This document shows, in pieces, positions 44,945 to 50,625 of a DNA stretch of 50,625 bases. This stretch comes from Kitasatospora aureofaciens (GTDB lineage Bacteria; Actinomycetota; Actinomycetes; Streptomycetales; Streptomycetaceae). The DNA is taken from contig NZ_JAHTKP010000058.1 of assembly GCF_019192735.1 (NCBI RefSeq), forward strand, positions 1-50,625, given 5' to 3'. The notes under the pieces are model-generated. The model was not told the DNA's origin, did not search any database, and saw only the letters and a list, made by a program, of their open reading frames with translations. Both the position numbers and the translations under genes were made by a program. Every line of letters begins with the position of its first letter. Position 1 is the stretch's first letter.

Positions 44945-46264
44945 GTGAAGGCCAGATCCACCAGCCCCCTCGCCGCAGCGATAGCGATCGCCACCGCATC
45001 GACCCTCCTGGCCGGCTGCTCGTCCGCCGGCGACTCCACTGGCAGCAAGGGTTCCGCCTCGGGCCCCGTCGCCCTCGACTTCTGGGGCTGGGCCCCCGGA
45101 TACGACCAGGTGGTGGACCGGTTCAACCGAAGCCACCCGAACATCCGGGTCACCTTCGCCAAGACCGCGTCCGGCACCAAGGGCGGCTACACCAAGATGC
45201 TCACCGCCGCCAAGGCCGGCAACGCCCCGTGCCTGGCCCAGGTCGGCTACGAGACCCTGCCGAGCTTCGCAGCCGCCGGCGCCCTCACCGACATCACGAA
45301 GTACACCGCCGACGCCAAGCCGCAGTTCGCCGACTGGACCTGGCGGCAGGTCACCATCGCCGACCACACCTACGGCATCCCGGTCGACACCGCGCCGATG
45401 GCGCTCTACTACCGCAAGGACCTCTTCGCCAAGTACGGCATCACCACGCCACCGGCCACCTGGGAGGAGTACGCCGCCGACGCCGCCAAGGTGCACGCCG
45501 CCGACCCGAGCGCCTACCTCGGCAACTTCGGCAACGACGCCTACAACTACGCCGGGCTCGCCTGGCAGGCGGGCGCCAAGTGGTTCGGCACGAGCGGCGA
45601 CACATGGCAGGTGAGCCTCGACAGCGCCGCCAACCGGAAGGTGGCCGGCTACTGGCAGGACCTGCTGGACAAGAAGCTGCTCAAGGCCGACCCGAGCTAC
45701 GACCCTTCGCTCTACAGCGACATGGCGGACGGCAAGATCCTCTCGGACGTCAACGCCGTCTGGGCCGCCCCGATCATCGCGAGCAGCGTCAAGAGCGGCG
45801 CCGGGCAGTGGGCGGTCGCCCCGATGCCGGTGTGGGACGCGGGCAACCCCGTGTACGGCAACGACGGCGGCTCGGCCACCGCGGTCCTCAAGGGCTGCAC
45901 CCACGCCAAGGAGGCCGCCGAGTTCGCCACCTGGATGAGCACGGACGCCGACAGCGTCGCCGACCTGATCAAGGTCACCGGCATCTACCCGGCCGCCACC
46001 TCGGCCCTGGCCAACCCCGCGCTCGCCCAGCCCGACCCGTTCTACGGCGGCCAGGTCGTCTTCGATGTCTTCAAGGCGGAGAGCGCCCACATCACCACCG
46101 ACTGGCAGTGGGGCCCCACCATGACCCAGACCTCCACCGACCTCGGCGACGGGCTCGGCAAGGCCGGCACCGGCGGCTCCATCCTGCCGAACGTGCTCGC
46201 CGACGTACAGGGCAAGACCGTGGCCGGCCTGAAGCAGCAGGGCCTGAGCGTCTCGGCGGGCTGA
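44945..46264 (+). CDS. Carbohydrate ABC transporter substrate-binding lipoprotein
   Basis: A 439-aa solute-binding protein of the CUT1 type. The signal peptide ends in lipobox L-L-A-G-C with Cys at about 25. The mature protein begins D-F-W-G-W-A-P-G-Y, and contains F-N-R-S-H-P-N-I-R-V, Y-G-I-P-V-D-T-A-P-M-A-L-Y-Y-R-K-D-L-F, T-W-E-E-Y and aromatic-rich segments (W-Q-A-G-A-K-W-F-G) that line sugar pockets. GTG 44945 follows GGAGGAG. It captures an oligosaccharide for the two downstream permeases. CUT1 systems in streptomycetes generally share the MsiK ATPase encoded elsewhere, consistent with no ATPase gene here. Confidence 0.9.
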   Translation: MKARSTSPLAAAIAIATASTLLAGCSSAGDSTGSKGSASGPVALDFWGWAPGYDQVVDRFNRSHPNIRVTFAKTASGTKGGYTKMLTAAKAGNAPCLAQVGYETLPSFAAAGALTDITKYTADAKPQFADWTWRQVTIADHTYGIPVDTAPMALYYRKDLFAKYGITTPPATWEEYAADAAKVHAADPSAYLGNFGNDAYNYAGLAWQAGAKWFGTSGDTWQVSLDSAANRKVAGYWQDLLDKKLLKADPSYDPSLYSDMADGKILSDVNAVWAAPIIASSVKSGAGQWAVAPMPVWDAGNPVYGNDGGSATAVLKGCTHAKEAAEFATWMSTDADSVADLIKVTGIYPAATSALANPALAQPDPFYGGQVVFDVFKAESAHITTDWQWGPTMTQTSTDLGDGLGKAGTGGSILPNVLADVQGKTVAGLKQQGLSVSAG

Positions 46265-46359
46265 CGGAACCTGACGAACCGCTTACCTGACGAACCGTCA
46301 AACCGTCAAACCGCCTGGCCCCGCGGATCCGACGGCCCATCGACGAGAGGCAGAACCCC
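46265..46359. repeat. Short reiterated TGACGAACC / CGTCAAAC words before permease 1
   Basis: The 95-base gap has three near copies of TGACG(G)AACC (46262-46300) and two of ACCGTCAAACCG (about 46298-46315). It may adjust expression between the binding protein and the permeases. No hairpin of note was seen. Confidence 0.4.
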
Positions 46360-47337
46360 ATGACCACCGCTCCCACCGGGCGGGCGGTACCGGAGGCCGA
46401 GCCCGCCCGGCGACGTCCGCCGCTCCGGCACCCGCGCCCCCGTCCCCGTCCCCGACCCCGCGGCCGGGGCCGCACCGCCGGACTCTTCCTGGCCCCGTTC
46501 CTGCTGCTGTTCACGGCCCTGTACCTGGCGCCGATCGGGTACACCGTCCACCAGAGCCTGTTCCGGATGCACCGCTCCGGCCTCGGCCTGACGGCGCCCA
46601 CGCAGGCGTTCGCCGGCCTCGCCAACTACGCCGCCGTGCTGGGCGATCCGGAGTTCCGCGGCTCCCTGCTGCGGGTGCTGCTGATCGGCGTGGTCCAGGT
46701 GCCGCTGATGCTGCTGCTCGCCCTGGTCCTGGCGCTGCTGCTGGACGCCAGGTCGACGATGTTCAAGCGGTTCTTCCGGCTGGCGTTCTTCCTGCCCTAC
46801 GCCCTGCCCGGGGTGGTGGGCGCGATCATGTGGTCCTATCTGGTCGCCCCGGGTCTCAGTCCGATCACCGCCGCGGCGGAACACCTGGGCCTGCACCTGA
46901 ACCTGACCTCCGACGGCATGCTCGGGCCGACCATCGGCAACATGCTGACCTGGGGCTGGACCGGCTACAACATGCTGATTCTCTACTCCGCCCTGCAGTC
47001 CATCCCGCCGGAGCTCAGCGAGGCCGCCGTCATGGACGGCTGCTCGGCCTTCGGCATCGCGTGGCGGATCAAGGTGCCGATGATCCGCCCGGCCCTCGTG
47101 CTGACCACGGTGTTCTCCATCATCGGCACTGCCCAGCTCTACAACGAGCCGGCGATCCTGCACAACGTGGCCCCGAACCTCAGCAGCACCTACACCCCCA
47201 TCTACGCCGCCTACAACGCCGTGGACGCCAACAACTTCAACGGCGCCGCCACCGAGTCGGTCGTGCTCGCGCTGTTGGCGTTCGTGCTCTCCTTCGGCTT
47301 CCTCAAGCTCGTCCAGCGCCGCGGAGCCGCCCTGTGA
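46360..47337 (+). CDS. Carbohydrate ABC transporter permease, MalF-type
   Basis: A 325-aa CUT1 permease with about six helices starting near residue 42 (G-L-F-L-A-P-F-L-L-L-F-T-A-L-Y-L-A-P). The basic proline-rich head (repeated R-P-R-P) is cytoplasmic. The EAA loop that contacts the ATPase reads E-A-A-V-M-D-G-C-S-A-F-G-I-A-W-R-I-K-V-P-type sequence near 223-242. ATG 46360 is used; the ribosome site (GAGAGG) is somewhat distant. Its stop overlaps the second permease start by four bases. Confidence 0.92.
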   Translation: MTTAPTGRAVPEAEPARRRPPLRHPRPRPRPRPRGRGRTAGLFLAPFLLLFTALYLAPIGYTVHQSLFRMHRSGLGLTAPTQAFAGLANYAAVLGDPEFRGSLLRVLLIGVVQVPLMLLLALVLALLLDARSTMFKRFFRLAFFLPYALPGVVGAIMWSYLVAPGLSPITAAAEHLGLHLNLTSDGMLGPTIGNMLTWGWTGYNMLILYSALQSIPPELSEAAVMDGCSAFGIAWRIKVPMIRPALVLTTVFSIIGTAQLYNEPAILHNVAPNLSSTYTPIYAAYNAVDANNFNGAATESVVLALLAFVLSFGFLKLVQRRGAAL

Positions 47338-48200
47338 GCACCGTCACCACTCAAGACCGGCACCGCCCGGCCTCCCGCTGGCTCGTCCTGGGCGTCCTGC
47401 TGGTCGCCTCCGTCTACTTCCTCGCGCCGGTGTGGTGGCTGCTGGTCGCGTCGACGAAGACCAGCTCGGGCCTCTTCTCCGGCAACGGCTTCTGGTTCGG
47501 CGACTTCGCCCTCTTCGACAACCTGAAGCAGGTGTTCACCCGCCAGGACGGCATCTACGGGGAGTGGCTGGCCAACAGCGCCCTCTACGCGGTGGGCGGC
47601 GCAGGCGTCAGCACCCTGATCTCCGCGCTGGCGGGCTATGCGCTGGCCAAGTACCGTTTCCGCGGACGGGAGTTGACCTTCAACGGCGTCCTCGCGGCCG
47701 TGCTCGTCCCGCAGCCGCTGCTGGCCGTCCCGCTCTACCTGATGTTCTCCCAGCTCCACCTGGTCAACACCGTCTGGGCGGTCCTGCTGCCGGGCATGGT
47801 CAGCCCTTTCGGGGTCTACCTGGCCCGCATCTACGCCGCCGCCTCCGTCCCCGACGAGATCATCGAGGCCGGACGGATCGACGGCGCCGGAGAGTTGCGG
47901 ATCTTCGCCACCATCGCGCTGCGGGTGATGGCCCCGGCGCTGGTCACCATCTTCCTGTTCCAGTTCGTCTCCATCTGGACCAACTACCTGCTGCCCGTCC
48001 TGATGCTCGCCGACGATCACCTGCAGCCGGTGACCGTCGGGGTCGTCGGCTGGCAGGCCCAGCGGGCGCTCGGGTCCGGCGCGGTGCCGCTCAACATCGT
48101 GGTCGCCGCGGCCATGGTCTCCGCCGTCCCCCTGGTGATCCTCTTCCTGTCCCTGCAGCGCTTCTGGCGCGCCGGCCTCACCGCCGGCAGCACCAAATGA
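47334..48200 (+). CDS. Carbohydrate ABC transporter permease, MalG-type
   Basis: A 288-aa CUT1 permease with six predicted helices. It shows A-G-Y-A-L-A-K-Y-R-F-R-G-R near 100-112, P-Q-P-L-L-A-V-P-L-Y-L, and the EAA motif E-A-G-R-I-D-G-A-G-E-L-R-I-F-type near 178-192. GTG 47334 overlaps the first permease stop (GTGA). It completes the channel with the preceding gene product. The stop overlaps an ATG of the next gene, although a better start lies 12 bases further on. Confidence 0.92.
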   Translation: MSTVTTQDRHRPASRWLVLGVLLVASVYFLAPVWWLLVASTKTSSGLFSGNGFWFGDFALFDNLKQVFTRQDGIYGEWLANSALYAVGGAGVSTLISALAGYALAKYRFRGRELTFNGVLAAVLVPQPLLAVPLYLMFSQLHLVNTVWAVLLPGMVSPFGVYLARIYAAASVPDEIIEAGRIDGAGELRIFATIALRVMAPALVTIFLFQFVSIWTNYLLPVLMLADDHLQPVTVGVVGWQAQRALGSGAVPLNIVVAAAMVSAVPLVILFLSLQRFWRAGLTAGSTK

Positions 48201-48211
48201 GGAGGCTCCGC

Positions 48212-50338
48212 GTGCCCGCCCGGTACCACCTGAGGTTCCAGCTCCACCCCACGCCGGATGCCGCCGAGCGGGCCGCCGAACTGGCAAAGTTCTGCCAGGA
48301 AGCGGGAGTTGACGAGGTCGTGCTCCTCCTCGGCGCCGAAGAGCTCTACGCCGGGCACCCCTTCGGCGCGGCCGAGGACCGCCTCTACGACACCGCCGCC
48401 ACCGCGGCGCCGATCCTGCGCGAGGCGGGCCTCGACGTCAGCCTCAACCCCTGGGTCACCGCCGGCCACGCCGACCGCGGCCGGGCCGACCGCCTCGGCT
48501 TCGCCCCCATGGTCGGCCCGGACGGCACGGTCGCCACTGCCCAGGCGTCCTTCGCGTGCCCCCGCTGGCGGTCCTGGATCACCGCCCACTACGCCCGCTT
48601 CGCCGGCCTTGGTTTCCGGGTGGTCTGGCTGGAGGACGACTTCCGCTACCACAACCACGCACCACTGGAGTGGGGCGGCGGCTTCGAACCGCTGATGCTC
48701 GACCGGCTCGCCGAGCTGGTGGGGGAGAGGGTGAACCGCGAGCAGGTCGTCGCCGCCGTGACCGCCCCCGGCGCCCCCCATCCCTGGCGCGCACTGCTGC
48801 AACACGTCTGGCGTACAGTGCAGTTGGAGGTCGCCACAGACGTGGCGCAGGCCGTCGCCGAGCACTCCGGGGGCCGCTCCCGGCTCGGCCTGATGAGCTC
48901 CGAGCCCGGCGTCCACTCGGTGGAGGGACGGGACTGGCCGGCCCTGTTCGAGGCACTCGCCATTGACGGCGAGGTCTCCCACCGGCCGCACTTCGCCCGT
49001 TACGACGACGCACCCGGGCGTGAACTCGGCTTTTCCGTCTGGATGCTGGAGATACAGCGCGCGCTGCGCCCCCGGTACGTGCGCAGCGAACCGGAGATCG
49101 AGAACTGGCCGCACACCGCCTGGTCCAAGTCCGACACGCAGACCTGGTCGGAGCTGGTCACCGCCCAACTCGCCGGATCGGACGCGCTGTTCCTCAACCT
49201 CCATCCGATGCAGTCCGGCCGGGCAGGGCGCTTCCCCCGCGTCGCCGACCTGCTGCGCCGCTCGCGCCCTGCGCTCGACTGGATCGCCGAGCGCGTGCCG
49301 CGCGACGCATCCACCCACGGTGTGGCGTTGCCGGTGCGCGAGGACGCCGCCGCGTCGGTTCGTACGAGAGGTGGCGGCGACCTCGCCGAGCTGGCCGTCG
49401 ACCCGGGACCCGCGGCGGACTACCTGCTGCGCTACGGCGTCCCGGTCACCGCCGAGGACGCTCCGGTGCGGGTCCTCTTCGGACGGCTCGCCTGGTCGTA
49501 CGACGACGCCGAGTTGCGGCGGATGCTCGCCGACGGCCTGCTGCTGGACGGCACGGCCGCGCACATCCTCTGCGAGCGCGGCTTCGGGCACCTGCTCGGC
49601 GTCAGCGTCGTCGAGCTCGCCGAGCGCGAGAGCCCGTCGGAGCCCGGTCCCTACGCGTTGGAACGCGTGCTCTCCGTCCCGGGGGCGGGCGAGAGCGACG
49701 GCGCCTGGCTGAGCGTCAACGTCCAGCCGGCGCTGGCGCGGCTGCGGCCGGCCGCCGGGGCCGAGGTCTGGACCGAGATCCGTACGCCGGACCGGGAGGT
49801 GTGGGGAACGGGCCGGTGCGTCTTCACCAACGAACTCGGCGGCCGGGTAGGGGTGTTGGCCGCTACGGCCGTCGAACTCCTGCCCTGCGACGACGACGGC
49901 CGGCGACTGCTGCACGCGATGGTCCGCTACCTGGAGGGCGACCACCCGACCCTGCCGCTGGTCAGCGGCGGCCCTCACTTGATCCCGCACCTCACCCGCA
50001 CGGAGGACGGCTGGCGGCTCGCCGTCGCCAACGGCAGCGCCGACCCCGCCCGCGTACGGGTGCACCTTCCCGGCGACCCCGCTCACGCCGAGGCCACGCT
50101 GCTCGCCCCGCTCGCGTTGCCCGAGGCGATCGGTGTCGCCGTGACCGGCGGCGTCGTGGAGCCAGACCGTGAACTCCCGTACCGGGGTTGGCTGGTGGCC
50201 GACTGGCGATCAGCCGGGTTTTACGGTCGGGAAGTTCTCGCCGCCGAGGATCCATTGGCCATGGCGCATGACGGCGGCGAGGTCGTAGGTGTCGGAGTCG
50301 ACGACGACGAGGTCGGCGAGCTTGCCGGTCTCCAGTGA
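48212..50338 (+). CDS. Unclassified glycoside-hydrolase-like protein (predicted TIM barrel)
   Basis: About 708 aa, no signal peptide, so intracellular. The N-terminal half looks like a beta/alpha barrel of clan GH-A type: repeated strand-helix units, V-V-L-L-L-G-A-E-E-L-Y, S-L-N-P-W-V-T-A-G-H, and F-R-V-V-W-L-E-D-D-F-R-Y-H with acidic residues near 141-143 at a strand end where an acid/base residue would sit; M-S-S-E-P-G-V-H-S may hold a second acid. The second half resembles beta-galactosidase trimerisation and C-terminal beta domains (G43-type layout). Being last in the transporter operon it probably cleaves the imported oligosaccharide. GTG 48212 has GAGGAGG at ideal distance; an ATG at 48197 overlaps the permease stop. 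The last 43 codons overlap nagA on the opposite strand and look non-native. Confidence 0.65.
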   Translation: MPARYHLRFQLHPTPDAAERAAELAKFCQEAGVDEVVLLLGAEELYAGHPFGAAEDRLYDTAATAAPILREAGLDVSLNPWVTAGHADRGRADRLGFAPMVGPDGTVATAQASFACPRWRSWITAHYARFAGLGFRVVWLEDDFRYHNHAPLEWGGGFEPLMLDRLAELVGERVNREQVVAAVTAPGAPHPWRALLQHVWRTVQLEVATDVAQAVAEHSGGRSRLGLMSSEPGVHSVEGRDWPALFEALAIDGEVSHRPHFARYDDAPGRELGFSVWMLEIQRALRPRYVRSEPEIENWPHTAWSKSDTQTWSELVTAQLAGSDALFLNLHPMQSGRAGRFPRVADLLRRSRPALDWIAERVPRDASTHGVALPVREDAAASVRTRGGGDLAELAVDPGPAADYLLRYGVPVTAEDAPVRVLFGRLAWSYDDAELRRMLADGLLLDGTAAHILCERGFGHLLGVSVVELAERESPSEPGPYALERVLSVPGAGESDGAWLSVNVQPALARLRPAAGAEVWTEIRTPDREVWGTGRCVFTNELGGRVGVLAATAVELLPCDDDGRRLLHAMVRYLEGDHPTLPLVSGGPHLIPHLTRTEDGWRLAVANGSADPARVRVHLPGDPAHAEATLLAPLALPEAIGVAVTGGVVEPDRELPYRGWLVADWRSAGFYGREVLAAEDPLAMAHDGGEVVGVGVDDDEVGELAGLQ

Positions 50339-50625
50339 GCCGATCGTGTCGCCGAGGCCGAGGAGGCGGGCCGGGGTGGCGGAGAGTGATTCGACGGTCT
50401 GGTTGAGGGTGAGGCCGTTGACGGTGATCGAGCGTTTGAACGCGACGTCCAGGGTGAGGGTGGAGCCGGCGATGGAGCTGCCGTCGGGCAGCATGGCGAC
50501 GCCGTCCTTGACCTGGACCTGGAGGGGGCCGAGGGGGTAGAGGCCGTCGCCCATGCCGGCGGCGCCCATGGCGTCGGTGATCAGGGCGACGCGGTCGGCG
50601 CCGGCGGTGTTGTAGGCGAGGTCGA
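50210..50625 (-). CDS. nagA: N-acetylglucosamine-6-phosphate deacetylase, C-terminal part (runs off right edge)
   Basis: About 138 residues to a TGA at 50210. The catalytic Asp is in A-L-I-T-D-A-M-G-A-A-G-M-G-D-G, and the tail shows L-P-D-G-S-S-I-A-G-S-T-L-T-L-D, T-P-A-R-L-L-G-L-G-D-T-I-G and L-E-T-G-K-L-A-D-L-V-V-V-D, the conserved end of NagA. The enzyme removes acetate from GlcNAc-6-phosphate (some members also take GalNAc-6-phosphate). In this island it would supply the hexosamine phosphate for the SIS-domain enzyme. It is convergent with, and overlaps, the glycosidase-like gene. The N-terminal two thirds and promoter lie outside the window. Confidence 0.92.
   Translation of the reverse strand, partial: DLAYNTAGADRVALITDAMGAAGMGDGLYPLGPLQVQVKDGVAMLPDGSSIAGSTLTLDVAFKRSITVNGLTLNQTVESLSATPARLLGLGDTIGSLETGKLADLVVVDSDTYDLAAVMRHGQWILGGENFPTVKPG

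Overview
The window is high-GC DNA (strong G/C bias at third codon positions, many GTG starts, short GGAGG-type ribosome sites, dense regulator genes) typical of a streptomycete-like actinomycete such as Streptomyces or Kitasatospora. No rRNA, tRNA or CRISPR array was recognised. Positions and calls come from reading the sequence; no database search was run.

Left part, 1-6.3 kb, is an accessory patch. It begins with the 5' end of an IS5-type transposase. A CAP-domain secreted/anchored protein is divergent from an unusual protein that joins an ECF-like sigma factor, an anti-sigma-type zinc motif, a membrane segment and an extracellular CAP domain. Then comes an insertion-sequence graveyard: an IS21 remnant, a complete IS3-family element (3860-5187) with matching inverted repeats, and a gene of unknown function truncated by that element. 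At 6.5-8.6 kb lies a Shedu-type antiphage nuclease with an AbiJ-like N-terminal domain.

The middle, 8.9-37.6 kb, is mostly chromosomal: exonuclease III; a HutC-type GntR regulator with a DasR-like dre operator in its promoter; a ROK regulator; a Gly/Ser/Ile-repeat protein beside an NRPS-like AMP-binding/methyltransferase fusion; a phenylacetate-CoA ligase; a PepSY protein plus COG4705 membrane protein divergent from an OmpR-type two-component system; a D-xylose-type ABC transporter (xylFGH-like); a COG3897-type methyltransferase; a PLP aminotransferase; aminopeptidase P divergent from an XRE-cupin regulator; a secreted beta-propeller protein; an ArsR-like regulator; a PD-(D/E)XK nuclease-like protein coupled to a CdiI-family immunity protein; a YtrA-type GntR/ABC operon; a GT39 membrane glycosyltransferase; and a LURP-one-like protein. 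Several intergenic stretches hold eroded gene ends (HxlR regulator, beta-lactamase-like enzyme, an unknown C-terminus).

The right part, 38-50.6 kb, looks like an amino-sugar utilisation island, most simply for N-acetylgalactosamine/galactosamine: SIS-domain isomerase/deaminase (AgaS-like), ROK sugar kinase, two broken starts of PfkB-type sugar-phosphate kinase genes, class II tagatose-bisphosphate-type aldolase, a secreted Asp-box propeller plus ricin-lectin protein, a ROK repressor, a carbohydrate ABC transporter (lipoprotein plus two permeases, no ATPase), an unclassified glycosidase-like protein and N-acetylglucosamine-6-phosphate deacetylase (nagA, running off the right edge). The inferred flow is secreted binding/hydrolysis, ABC uptake, intracellular cleavage, kinase, NagA deacetylation, AgaS isomerisation, phosphorylation by a host enzyme replacing the broken PfkB, then aldolase cleavage.
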